From positions 1 through 22,687 of the forward strand of contig MDYQ01000322.1 of NCBI GenBank assembly GCA_003024175.1: a stretch of DNA of 22,687 nt, given 5' to 3'. Positions within the stretch are counted from its first letter, which is position 1. Every line of letters starts with the position of its first letter. Both the position numbers and the translations under genes were made by a program. Origin of the DNA: Planoprotostelium fungivorum (taxonomy: Eukaryota > Evosea > Variosea > Cavosteliida > Cavosteliaceae). The notes under the pieces were generated by a model. That model saw nothing but the letters and a program-made list of their open reading frames with translations, was not told the DNA's origin and ran no database searches. This document shows, in pieces, positions 9,478 through 20,779 of the stretch.

Positions 9478-12400
9478 CTACTTCTCGGATGCAAAGTGTA
9501 AGTCCAGGGACTCGATCAACTGGAGGGGTGCATTCATCTTCGAAAAAGAATCGCTCGTCTCCTTCAATTTCACGGGATTCAATCTGTACCATTCAGGTTG
9601 AGAAAGCGGGATGAACTTACACGATGACGGTGTTTCCTGAAGAGAGCTGGAACAAGGGTGCAATGTACTTGTTGATCACTCGCTGAATGTCGTCCTGAGT
9701 TACATGTTGTACTTGTCTGAGCAATGTCCTGTTGTAGTCCTGTGGAGCTCCCCTCAAGTGATGGAAGAAAGACTGGCACGGGGGTGAGACCAAGCGGGAG
9801 AATGGATCAAACCTGAACGGCTGCCGCCTCCATGGTCTGTTCCCTTTGTACAGTGGCACATATCACTGTACTCCTGGCACATTCCAGGGATACCTGGGAA
9901 TGGTGAGTGATGTCACAGCAGCAATCATACCTGATGGATGGCCTCACGACCATCGACGATATCTTGAACAATCTGAGCTGCAGCCGAGTAGGCCTTTGGA
10001 ATATCGGTGGATTTAGTGAGTGAGAAATACAAGAGACCGTCCTCCACAGAGGCATCCACTGAATACCCGTATGACAATCCTAATCCTCGGATCTTCTTCC
10101 AGAAGGGACCTGTGATGGTCAGATGAGGCAGAAGGAAAGCCTTACCCTCTAGGGCAGTGAGGTACTCGATTGCCACGAGGAGAGGAGCCCAGTCTGGATC
10201 AGTGAAGCTGGTGATGGAGGGAACACTCCTGCTGAGATATCCCGTCTCGATGGCACCCGAGGCGTAGATGTATCCTCTCTTCTCATCTATCTCTGTCACT
10301 ATAGCTCTCGACAGATCCTTCACCCTTGCTGTGTATCCTGTGCAACTCTGAGGCGTATTGGATGTCTTCTTTCCATACGACTTTCTCCTTGGGTTGTGAT
10401 CTCCCAGATGAAAAGTGGTCGATCCAGGTACTCTTGACGTTCTTGATCTTGGTCATGTCTCCCACCACCTGTCTCTCTCAATCTCAACTCTTCTCTTCTT
10501 CTCACCTGGATGCGAATATTGTCTCTTTTGAAGATAGTCTTCCTGAGATGATTCAATGCATCGATCACTTGTCCACTGGTCTTCTGATTCTTCAACAGAA
10601 GTTGAACTGTGAATGGGTCATCCATTGAATGACCCGACCTATTACCTTTCTTCAGGAATGCCTCCTGCTTGATGAATATCATCGTTCCATGATTCGATTT
10701 CACGGGGTCGAAGTTATCGTCGTACATGATGGAGTGTGACAACTTGGTTCCTGTAGATGTGAATCCCCTGTGGTTGTGTCTCTTACCTTTTCTCTTCAAG
10801 GATGGCATGTCCGACAACATCTTGGCGACAAAGATCTTGAGTCTCTTCACGTTGAATACGGACTGCCAGATCAATTCCTGGAGCCAGTGGATGCCCAGTC
10901 GATATTTACTGATCTCCACTTTGATCTCAATCATCAGCATCTGCGAGAATACACCACAACTGCACGTGTCAGCCATACCTCTGGTATCTCAAGTACCTGA
11001 AGGTCGAATGTCCGTATCCCAAACCGATGGAATAGGTAATCGTGTCTCTCAGCAATTCCTCTACCACTTGTTCGTGTCCTATGATCGCTCCTTTTCTCTT
11101 GATGGGTGATTCGAATACCGTCTCGATGTACCTGTTTTCATCGATGAGTACGGTGCAAGGAATGTATGAACTCACAGTTCCAGATAAGATCTGAGATCGT
11201 CATCGAGAACGGAAGTATCTGCGGTGAGCATGATGGATACGAAGGATGACTTGACGTGGTCAAACTGGGTGAAGAAGGATATGGGTCTGCTCTTCCTTCC
11301 ATTCTTCGTCTTTTGTATCTCTTCCATGATCTCTCTTCCCTCCTCGGAGATCAGCTTATCGTTCCTGACTGTTGCTATGGGGATGAACGGAATCTTCTCC
11401 ACAGAGGGTATGGGGAGTTGGGCTGTACATCGTCACACCCTCTCTACTGTCCTCTCTCACTCAGTATCTCTCTGGGAATCTCTCGGCTGTTCTCTTGGTT
11501 CGCCTTTTCGAGGTCATTGGACAACTGATTCAACCTCTCCTCTCCCAACGTCTTTCTCTACGAAACTCTCAATAGATGAACATGGAGATCTCTCACCTGT
11601 GCTTCGATTCTCTTCTTCTCCTCGACAACCATACTCTTTGCCAATTTTTTTGAAGGATGGCCTTCCACACACACGTACGGTTTGTCTAGAATGTACCTGA
11701 GGTACATTACTCGCATCCTCTTACTGGTTCTCACGTTTTGGCGAGCTGAGTCCAATAGGCTTGAGGTTTGTCCAGTAACTTTTTGATTCTGTCCTTCTCA
11801 TTCATGTACTCAGAGAGGGAGGCATCTTCTTTAGCGTAGAGAATGTGACGGATCAGTGTGTTCTGTATGTTCGAACTGGCCGATTCTTCGACATCATTCT
11901 CCTCCTATTCTACATCAATTCCTCACTTCTCTCTCTTCTCACCTCTAGAATAGCTTTGTTTAACAGGTCACTCATCCGCTTCATATTGATTCCCTTCTGT
12001 ACCATCTGCTTTGGTCAATTCCTCTTCCTTTGACCGTTACCTGCCTGCTCGATGATACTGATGGCTTCGTCTTTCACATGTTCGATGTCTTCTGTCATCA
12101 CCCCCTCAAACCAGACACCCTATATGAATGACGATCTGAACGGACAAAATGATCTACGTACGTGTATGTAGTTGGTGTATGATTCAGCGAGAGAATCTAC
12201 ATCCGATGCAATGGGATCCTCCATCTCCACAAAGTTCTGTGCGATATCAGTGTCTCACCGCTTGTTCTCTCACTCGTTGAAAATCTGAGACAGATGTATC
12301 CGTGAAATACTTCCACAACATCCCCAAGGCTGTAGTCGTGAAGAGGTCTTCTTCTTTGGGCCCAATCCACACCATGGACACGTAACCTACACCATCAGGT

Positions 12401-13485
12401 CATCACTCTTCCATTCTACCTCACTCACCATCATCTTCATCTTCGGATGGGAATTGGATCTGCTCGACGATCGACTTCTCCAATTCTCTGATGGGTGTGG
12501 TGGTCCACGGCTTCACCATGGTAGGGAGGGCTCCCTTAGACAGAATCCTCTCCTCGGTCTGGAGGAGACGTGTGCATATCTCCTCCGCTGTGATCTTACC
12601 CGTGATCACCAGACATAAGTTGTCGGGTCTGTAATAGTCGGCGTGATACTTCCTGACTGGGGATATCAGCGTACACCCTTCTCTCCTACACACCCTTATC
12701 CACTTTCAGAGATCTCAGGTTCTCCAAAATTCCTCCTGTCTCTGAAGAATAACCGCACTCTCCTGGGAACAACAATTGATGAATCCTACTCTGGTGAGAT
12801 CCTCTCTCGTTCTAATGTTACCTTCGGTTCATCAAGCTGGATCCTGTATTTTCTCTTCCTTGCATCTCACAGTATACCACTCCAGCATTCTCACCCTCAC
12901 CAGTGACGTGATGGACTTCAGTGTGGAAAGCCTGACAGCGTCAGACCTTCGAACTCCGTGGATGAGAGCTCACCGAATCCGTGATTGTTGGATATAAGAT
13001 GTGGTCTAAATAAATGGGTAGCAGATTCAAGAATCCTTCTGCTCCAGCCTGTAATGGTCACACAACGCTTATCAAGTGTGACTCTCACTGTTTCGATCGT
13101 GTATGCTGTGTGATCGACAGCTGTCCAAGCGTTTGTTCCAGATGCGAAACATCTGTTCGCTAAACTATCCAAGACTCCTTTGTAAGAGTACAGTTCACTT
13201 CCCATGAAGATCAAGTGTTCAAGGACCTATTCTCTTTGAGTTACATTGTTTACACTGCGATACATCACGTGAGGGCAGCCATCATCGTCGTGTGCTTCTG
13301 TCGAGAGCACAAAAGCTCCTTCAACCATCGGACCTATCAAAGTTACAGGGCAATGAACTGACAGTGATGCACCCACCCTCCACATCAGCTAAGATGAAAG
13401 AGAGACCAGTTCTCTTCGACCTGAATTTGGAAATAGATATATCATTGATCCATGTGAACTTCGACGTGCATTCAAACCCCTCCAT
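9478..13485 (-). CDS. M16C-type zinc metalloprotease, YOL098C/SPAC3H1.02c-like
   Basis: This insulinase-family peptidase is about 1,000-1,070 residues in some twenty exons. The start chosen is the ATG at 13485-13483, leading into SKFRSKRTGLSFILADVE and VLSTEAHDDDGCPH. The inverted zinc motif HVLEH is built across the intron 13227-13268: His codon 13269-13271, then VLEH at 13226-13215. It is followed by LIFMGSELYSYKGVLDSLAN, GTNAWTAVDHTAYT and the distal Glu ligand in VVYCEMQGREN (codon 12866-12868). All three ligands and the base are intact, so activity is expected. Downstream segments (RKYHADYYRPDNL, FESPIKRKGAIIG, GPFWKKIRGLGLSYGYS) match the second half of this subfamily. The protein ends TVIVLNPVKL...LHFASEK with a stop at 9478-9480. 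The yeast relative is little characterised; a cytosolic or mitochondrial peptide-degrading role is only inference. No targeting peptide is obvious. It sits 81 bp downstream of DDX54 on the same strand. Confidence 0.9.
12009..12044 (-). other. Probable GC-AG intron in the M16 protease gene
   Basis: Continuity from EAISIIEQ to MVQKGINMKRM needs a phase-0 join. Every nearby GT donor gives phase 1 and an early stop in the next exon. A donor read as CAG|GCAGGT with acceptor AAAG removes 36 nt, the local norm, and restores the family spacing. A single-base sequencing error next to a normal GT donor is the main alternative. Confidence 0.55.
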
Positions 13486-13566
13486 CTCAAGAAGCCCTTC
13501 ACACCTGATCGATGATTGTCCGCGATCACACGTGATACTCGTCTACAACATGACCGCACACAAGGT

Positions 13567-16500
13567 TTATTTCCTCTTTTTTTGGCTGTAAGGTTTGTAG
13601 TGGTGAGACGTCTGTCTTGCTTTCGTATTCCTGTCCTTGAATGGTTTCTGCATATCCTTCTTCTTCGCCTTCTCTTTCTCTGCTTTCATCATCTGATCCA
13701 AGTTCTTCGTCTCGTCCTTCGGCTCTCCTGTCAACCGTTTCAGACAATTTCTCGTAGAGGGTCCTCACCCTTGCCGCTCTGTCCTCCCTTGTGCTTGTAC
13801 TTCCATCTGTCCATGTTGCTGGTGTTCACTCCCTCTCTTTCTCCAACGATCGGCAACTCTCTCTTATTCTTCCTCTTCCACTCCTCGTACCTGAATTCCT
13901 TCAACCACTGTCCGCACGGAACTCTCTCACATCTTTCCTTGCTCTCCCTTCTTGATCTTCACACCCGACTCGTTCTTGGACAACCTCTTGTTGACATCGA
14001 CGTTGACACCGACCTGCATTGTCTTTAGGTGGATTGAGTGAAATGACATCACCTTCACAAACTTCTTTCTCTTTCTGTCCCACTTGGACACGAGTTGGTT
14101 GTTCTTCAGTAGTTTTCCGTCGTCTCCGACGATGATATCCATGGCCAAACTCTTGTCATTCAATCCTGCGTTGATTCCGTATCTGCTCAACCTTAGCCTC
14201 CCACGTATTGTCGGTACTCACCCATCCTCCTTGCTTTGGTTCTTATTGTCAGGCTCGTGTGACATGTAGAAGTCTTGGTCTTTCATCTCCGCCTGCTTGC
14301 TCTTTTTACTCTTCTTCACTGGCTGCTCTTCCTTGGTCGTCGACTTCCTCTTTTTGCCTTTGATCACCTGTTGGTCGTCACCTCGGTGCCTCACTCTCTC
14401 CTCACCTCTTCAATGGTTCCTGCAGTCTTGACGGCAGAGGAAGGGAGAAGCTGAGAGTGGTCCAGTCGGAGTAGGGTTGGCTCTTCATCGTCCTCGGACA
14501 CCTTTGCGTGTCATTTGGTGGATGGATCGTCACGCACCTCTGGGCCCTCATATCTGACAGCACTCTTCTTCGTGTCCTTCGCCTCTCTCGCTTGTTTGAT
14601 GATTCCATCGTGTGCTCTTCTGGTCTTGATCATCACTTCAGCTGCCGATGCATTCTTCTTCTCCTCCAGCTCAAAGACGGTCTGATCTCATGTCACTCTC
14701 TGAATCTCGTCCTCCCTCACCTGTCTCGAACGGTAGTTCCTGATTCCCTCTAAGAAATCCTCTCGCGCCTCTTCTTTGTCTCCGTACAGATCAACTGTTC
14801 TCCATTCAGAGACAATTCAAGAGAAGTGATGAAATGACAATGGATGAGAAGGTGCGGAATAGGTGCGATGAGATGAAGGGAGACGTACGGATCATGGGAT
14901 GGATGTGAGACGAGGTTAACTCTTTGGCTCTTCGAACAGATTCAGCGGATGGCTTTCCTCTTGTCTTCATGTACAATTTATAGGCACTGGTGGCTACTCT
15001 TTGGATATCTCCCTAATACCATCAGAGGCAATCTACGCTTGGACTCACCAGATGAGGTTGCATCCTGATAAGCTCCTTGTTGCCGTCATTGTGGATGTCC
15101 AAATACTCTTGAGGTATCCTTCCATAATATGTGTCACCCACAGAATATGTGGAGCCCTCTGGAACCTGAATCAATTGAGTGGGAGAGAATAAGAGATCAT
15201 TTTACTTGGTTGAGCAGGGGTAGACCGAGAAACAGAAATAGGTCGACCATGAAGGGAAGCTGAGAGGGGTTAAGAAAAGATGCGAGAGAAGAATGAACCT
15301 CATCGAACGAAGCCAGAGAGAAAGCCGTACCAGGACGTCCCATACGAGCAACTCTTCCAGCTCTGTGGATGAAGAGCTTTTGCCTCGAGGGAAAATCGTA
15401 GTTGATCACATAATCGAGCATGGGAATATCTGTCCTGGTCGGTGTTGCATGGGTTCGGTGCACTCTCACCTATTCCACGAGCGGCAACATCAGTGACAAT
15501 CAACAGGTTGCACTGTTTGTTTCTAAACCGCTCCAAATTGAGTTTTCTTGCCGTCATGTCCATTGAACCATAGATGACCATTGACTTCATGTCTTTCAGC
15601 TCCAACAAGTCGTGGAGATACTCGCAATGGTGACTATCGTTGCCTCAGTTCGTGGTGCTCATGTACATTCCATCACCGTGTGGACACAAAGACGACAGTC
15701 TGCTGATCTTCTTTGATCATCTTGTCCAGTATGTAGAGCAGAGCCGACGTCTTCTCCTCGTTTCGACAGACAAAGAATGCCAACTACAAGAGATGAATGG
15801 ATGGAGATAGGATGGTCATCACCTTCATATTTTGACTGAGTTGTTGCTCAGCATCCAATCGCACCAATTGAGGGTCCTTCAACCCAGCTCGGGCAAAATC
15901 AATGAGCATAGAGGGGAGGGTTGCCGAGAACAGAGCTGTTTGTCTGTCTTCTGGTAGAGCGGCGATGATCTCCATGATCTGTTCTGCCATTCCCATCTCG
16001 AATAATCTACACCATTGATTCCTTGCACATATGATCCTACTCACACATCTGCTTCATCAAAAACAACATATTGCACCATCTTCAAACTGAGCTTGGCTTC
16101 GCTCATGTGATGGAGCAAACGTCCTGGTGTTGCCACAATGCTGATGATGTCAATACGAAGGCCCTTACTGCCAATGTTCAAGACTCTCACATGTCAGGGT
16201 TTGAAGCTAAGTCAGTGAATTGGTCTAACATGGAGTCACCACCTACAAGCAAACAACTCCTAAGATTTGTGTAACATCCGATGGTTGTCACGAACTTAAG
16301 CGTCTGCAAAGCCAACTCACGGGTGGGAGCTAGGAGGATAGCCCGAACACCGACCTGATCCTTCTCAATTTGATTCGAGATTGTTCTCCTCACCCTCTCA
16401 GAGTGAGATCCTAGTTTCTGGAACATAGGGACCAAGAAAGAAGCTGTCTTTCCAGAACCAGTTCTGGCCATTGCCACTACATCCTTTCCCTCCAAAAGCA

Positions 16501-17015
16501 GCGGTATTGTCTTCCTCTGAATTGGTGTTGTGCTTTTATACCCCTTCTTGACGATTCCCTTCATTAAGAAGGAATTCAGTCCTATCAAAAGGTTATTACA
16601 GCATCTAGGCACAAATGTATACCCATTGTCTTGAAGACTCCAAACTTAGGAACAGTTGATTTCTTCTGTTTAGCTTTCTTGGGAGTCTCCTCTTCACCGT
16701 CCTCGAATTCTTCGAATCCCATCTCATCCTCTGATTCTTCAACCTCTTCCTATTCATGATCAGAATTGATCTTAGCGTATTGTCTGGTACATCATCTGAG
16801 TTGTATTCCTCGATCACTTCATCATCTGTAACCTTCGGCATGATGATTCCCCGCTTCTTCTTCTTCCTCTCTTCTGGGTTAGTTGTAGTGAGTTCACACA
16901 ATCCGAGATCGCGGATTTTGACTCGGTGTCTTTTTATTACTGGTGGCTTGGAGACAGATCTCCGTCTTTCAGCACTAACACTCTCGCGTCCAGTGGAAGG
17001 CTGAGATGTATACAT
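13567..17015 (-). CDS. DDX54: DEAD-box RNA helicase DDX54/Dbp10, large-subunit ribosome biogenesis
   Basis: This nucleolar ATP-dependent RNA helicase acts in 60S ribosomal subunit assembly. It is about 900 residues with roughly seventeen introns. Seen in order: acidic N-terminus ([18 protein letters not shown]), Q motif region [16 protein letters not shown], Walker A ARTGSGKT (about 16445-16470), [30 protein letters not shown] (16058-16047, split after DEADV by an intron), [17 protein letters not shown] and [15 protein letters not shown]. Beyond the core, [18 protein letters not shown], the [22 protein letters not shown] helix and a C-terminal Dbp10CT-type block ([36 protein letters not shown]) identify the family. 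The basic C-terminus KPYSQKKRK ends at the stop 13567-13569. The start is uncertain: ATG 17015-17013 gives a basic leader, while ATG 16841-16839 (MPKVTDDEV) would also work. Confidence 0.93.
16355..16393 (-). other. 39-nt, stop-free, frame-preserving intron in DDX54
   Basis: The segment between SHSER and [14 protein letters not shown] starts GTGAGG and ends CAG. It is 13 codons long with no stop, so genomic translation runs straight through. Removing it aligns HSERVGVRA to the human HSAQTGARA spacing exactly, so I read it as an intron. Retention would insert 13 residues before motif Ia without breaking the frame. Confidence 0.7.
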
Positions 17016-17170
17016 CGATGTAGACGACCTCAGCCGAGGGTACAAGATATCTGGTCACGATGTCGTCAGGGATATAACAGTTGTTCACAATCAAACAATT
17101 GAGTATATGAATTTTGGTTTGAGTGAGCTGAACATAATATGTGATCTTTCAAAGAAGAGTGAGACACCAT

Positions 17171-18669
17171 CTATTTGCCACTCAAGGATTTCAACTGTGC
17201 CATAAAGTCCGAAAGGTCTTTTGTGTCATCTGTCTTGACGAAAACATCTCCATGGTTCTGGAAACTGTTTAACGTTACTGATCGTTGGGTTCTCTCACCT
17301 GCTGGGTCGTAGCTACGTATGCCCTGTGAGTACCGATGGGTGCGTTCTGTACTTCCTTGGGAGTCTCTTCTTCTTCTTCATCTTCAACCAGGCTGATCCG
17401 TTATCGAATGAAGGATTTATCATATGAATGGTACAGATGAAAAGGATATCCCACTCATTGTCCTCGTGTACTGGTTTGTCTTCTACTGGCTTCTGCGGTC
17501 AGCAATGAACAGATGAACAGATGAACCGAATACCTCAGAGTGGGCTTCTACTTTCTTTGGTCTCGTAGCAAATTCCATCTGTCTCTTTTGGCACCAATTG
17601 TTTGCGCACTCTGGATTGGGTCTCATTGTGTCCTTGGGGAAGAAATCCAAGAGAGCATTGTAGCCCAGATACATGGAGGTCTCACCGAAGCCCAACAGCC
17701 ATCTATTGATATCAGAAGTTTGTGTCGTCGAGGCCTCACTTGATGGCGTTCTGAACCAGCAATCCCGCAGTGATTCCCATGGTGGTGGGAAGGGAAGCAG
17801 CGCAGACACCCTCTCTCTTCAACGTCTTCTCGTCGATTCCAGTGGCGACGATGAGTGGAGGTGCGCACTGAAAACAAGCAGTCTCTCCTGGTGATATGTA
17901 TTGAATGTGACCCGACACGGCATTCTCTGCAACTCCTGATTCGATCCAAGGTATTCCTGCCTGCATCACATTATCCAATGCATATTCTCTCTGCATTCAC
18001 CTCCATGCAGGCTTGATTGATGGTGATCCTAGCTTCGAAATTATCGACACAGCCCAGTACCAAGTCCACGGGAGATCCCTCAGTCTTTCCTCCTGTATCA
18101 TTCAGTCCAGAACGAGAGAGGACGCACCTTTCTTGATCGAGTTGAGGAAGTCATCAAAGTGTTGTACCAAAGTGATGTTACAAGTGAAGGCTCTGATGTC
18201 AACGTCTGGGTTGATGTCCTCCAAAGTCTGCTTTGCAGCGTCTGTCTTGGTCATTCCTGCCTGATTCGGACGGAAGAACAATCGATTCATGTTTGCGATC
18301 TCCACGGTATCATAGTCGTAGAGTAACAACTTTCCAATTCCACATCGGGTCAGCATCTCGGCAGCTACAGAGCCCACTCCTCCAAGGCCGACGACAACGA
18401 CGCTCTTGTTTCTGATGTCCTATTCCTTTGAACTCTTGTCGTTCTAGGTGGCTCACCTCATAGTTGTTCACTATACCCATTCGCTTCAGAGCCATCAAGC
18501 GACTATTGGTCGTTCAAAAGTGAACGATTTATACAATTCACCTGTATGGATTGCTGTCTACCACTTCTGAGCTCATCACCTCGATCTTCTGTCTTACATT
18601 CTGTTTCTGTTGGTTCTTCAAGAACTCGATCTCTTTCTCTAATTCTGCGATTCTCTTAACATGGTCCAT
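17171..18669 (-). CDS. UBA5: UBA5, E1 activating enzyme for UFM1
   Basis: It adenylates UFM1 and passes it through a Cys thioester to UFC1, starting ufmylation (ER/ribosome quality control). Nine exons (18669-18542, 18502-18457, 18419-18128, 18092-18001, 17960-17740, 17702-17534, 17492-17435, 17381-17299, 17257-17171) give 391 residues, close to the human 404. Landmarks: an N-terminal coiled coil then [20 protein letters not shown], nucleotide loop [50 protein letters not shown], zinc-site CFQC and CANNWC pairs, and catalytic Cys in [12 protein letters not shown] (codon 17802-17804). The LIR/UFIM-like motif HEDNEWDI and the C-terminal UFC1-binding helix [11 protein letters not shown] are both kept, so the enzyme looks fully functional. 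The acceptors at 17382 and 17258 were chosen because nearer AGs break the frame. Confidence 0.96.
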
Positions 18670-18747
18670 AGTTCCTCCGATGATTGGTTGATCGGGGTTT
18701 ATCGCACCACTACAATCTCGAGTAAATAAAACATCTTCTTTATGGAA

Positions 18748-20692
18748 TTATCTCTTGGTTTTCTTCTTTGGTGCTCTAGTCGAGGTTCGATGCTTCTCGT
18801 TTCCATCCGCCTCCTTTCTCTGGCCCTTTCCGTTTTTCGTTGGGGGTTTCTTGTTGTCTGTACATTCCTTTCTCTTTCTGCTGCCTTTTCCCTCTTCCTC
18901 TTTCTCTTCCTCTCTATCCTCCTTGCCCTTCTTTTCTTCTTGTTCCCCCTTCTCCGGTTGTTCTTCCTCTTCCTCCGAGTCTGTTTTGTTTTCTCTCCTC
19001 TTGGACAATCCTTTGGTTCTTGTCTCGGCCACTTTTTGAGCGGTCGATTCCTCGTCGGTGGCCTCTCCTTTCAGGAAGGAGATCTCTGACTCTAGTTGCG
19101 CCATTCTTTCAGCAGCATTTTGGTTGTTCTGATCGATGACCAGATCTTTTTTCAGCAGCTGAAGGTGTGAGCTCCTCTTCTACTCCCCATCTCACCTCCT
19201 GACGAACTACGTCTAGCTGCCATTCCAGCTCTTGTACCTTCTTGCTCCATCTGGCCAAGGACTCCTCCGTTTCATCCTGATCTAACGCTTCGTGATCTCC
19301 TTTCTTCGCAATATCCTCCTCAGATCCCAAGTTGGCTGGATATTCGTGTGCCGGATACTTGCCTGACTCTCCTCTCTCTCCTGGTATGTCGTCCATCGTT
19401 GACTGCCCTTGCATTCCGTTGACGTTCGCTTTGGTCAATGTGTTCTTTCAATGGTCAGTTCTCTTCCTCTCTTCCCCTCTACCTCATCCTTGCTCTCGTT
19501 CTTCGGTGATCCTGATGGACTCTTCTTCGTTTCCTTCACTTGGATCTCCTCTTTCTCTCCCTTCTTTCCTTCCTCTTCCTCTTCTCCTGTCTTCTCCTTC
19601 TTCCCCTTTCCTCCTGTCTTCTCTTCCTTCTCCTCTATCTTCTTTCCTTTCTTCTCCTCCTCTCCCTTCTTTTTCTTATCTGACATTTCTCCCTTGTCTC
19701 CTGCCTCCTTTTCTTCTTTCTTGTCTGTCTCCTGGGGATTCTTCCTCCTTTCTTCCTCTTCCTCCTCTAGCTCCTTCTGTTTCGCCTTGACCTCCTCGTC
19801 TGCCATCCTCTGTGCAGCCTTGATGTCTGTGTGACTCCCTGTCTTCTCCACGTTCCCATCCTCATCTTCCATCACATCTGAGTCTCTCCCGGTGATTCCT
19901 TCGATGTTCTTGGAGTTTCTCTTCTTGTCTTCTCTCTTCCTCTCCTCCACCTCCATCAGCTCCTGCTTGTTCTTGTAAACCTTGGGTGTGTGATCGATCA
20001 AGTGACGAATCCTCTTGTCCCTTCCTTTCATATTCTCTGCATCTCCCTCTGACTCTCCTTCGTTCGAACTTGGCGAGGACACAGGTCCGTCCCTCTTCAG
20101 TTTCTCCTCCGAAGCTTTTTCACCTGTATCTATTCAATCAATGAGTGACACTACTACGTCTGACGGACATGATCCTTCACCTTCTTTGATCAACTGTTGT
20201 CCTGATGCCTCTTGCACTGCGTCCTCTAATTTCCGTTCGAGATAATCAATTTGCTCTTTGTATTTCTGATCAGATTGTTGTATGTCGTGTTGGCACAACT
20301 GTGCGTTGTTTTGGATGGACAATTGTGCCATGGCACTGGCAGACTTGACAATTCCTTCGTACGACTTGATCTGCTCGTTCAACTGTATAATTCAGATTCC
20401 TCCAGTGGAAGAGGTCTCACGTCTGCGACGTCCCTCTCATGACTTTCGATGAGCGCCTGCGTCTCTTTTTCGGCTTCCCTCGACTGTGATCTCAAGAGGT
20501 TTAGCTCCTCGTAAATCTTTTGGCATTCTTCAGTTTTGCTTTTCAGCTTCTCTTCTGTCTCGGCCAATCTTTTTTCCAACTCTTTAATGCGCTGAAAAGA
20601 TCAGACAATTGTCACAAATTGAATCTAACAGTTCATACTTTCTCTGTAGCGTCCATCAATGCTCGTGTTGTGTGAACTAGCTCTTCTCTCAT
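18748..20692 (-). CDS. Coiled-coil protein with K/E-rich low-complexity segments, unrecognised
   Basis: I do not recognise a family. Six exons (20692-20639, 20591-20421, 20382-20158, 20106-19483, 19444-19196, 19158-18748) give 577 residues. The N-terminal third is helical with heptad-like spacing (KELEKRLAETEEKLKSKTEE, YKEQIDYLERKLEDAVQEA). A highly charged K/E middle follows, mixed with SDVMEDEDGN-type acidic patches. A second coiled coil (SLARWSKKVQELEWQLDVV, then AAERMAQLESEISFLKGEA) precedes a basic tail ending RAPKKKTKR, a likely nuclear localisation signal. No enzyme motif, zinc site or membrane segment is visible. The ATG at 20692 was chosen because it is in frame with the first coiled coil after a phase-0 intron. 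The intron at 20107-20157 skips two nearer AGs that would give stops. A nuclear scaffold or chromatin/nucleolar role is only a guess from composition. Confidence 0.78.
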
Positions 20693-20779
20693 CCATACGA
20701 AATTCCGTCTGTTTCCACAACAATTTCGTTGTAGATGCCCTTGATTAATCAACCACTATTTGTTTTGGGAGCGATCATC
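20693..20779. promoter_or_regulatory. Divergent 87-bp intergenic region (candidate bidirectional promoter)
   Basis: It lies between the start codons of the coiled-coil gene (minus) and the PC4 gene (plus). Both genes must be driven from here or from within each other's 5' ends. It is moderately AT-rich around 20740-20765 with ttgattaatcaa, a near-perfect 12-bp palindrome. No canonical TATA box is seen. Confidence 0.5.

Noticed and set aside
13516-14028. A 170-codon hydrophobic plus-strand ORF that looks like a membrane protein
   Set aside because: It is the complement of the Lys/Glu-rich C-terminus of DDX54; apparent hydrophobicity comes from reading AAG/GAG codons in reverse.
16839-17015. 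Basic leader of DDX54 as a separate small gene
   Set aside because: It is open and in frame with the acidic N-terminus and has no stop; kept as part of DDX54, with the start left uncertain.
19332-19834. Two overlapping plus-strand ORFs of 141-152 codons rich in Ser, Pro, Phe and Leu
   Set aside because: They are the antisense of the K/E-rich exon of the coiled-coil gene; purine-rich coding DNA leaves long open frames on its complement. They have no family resemblance.
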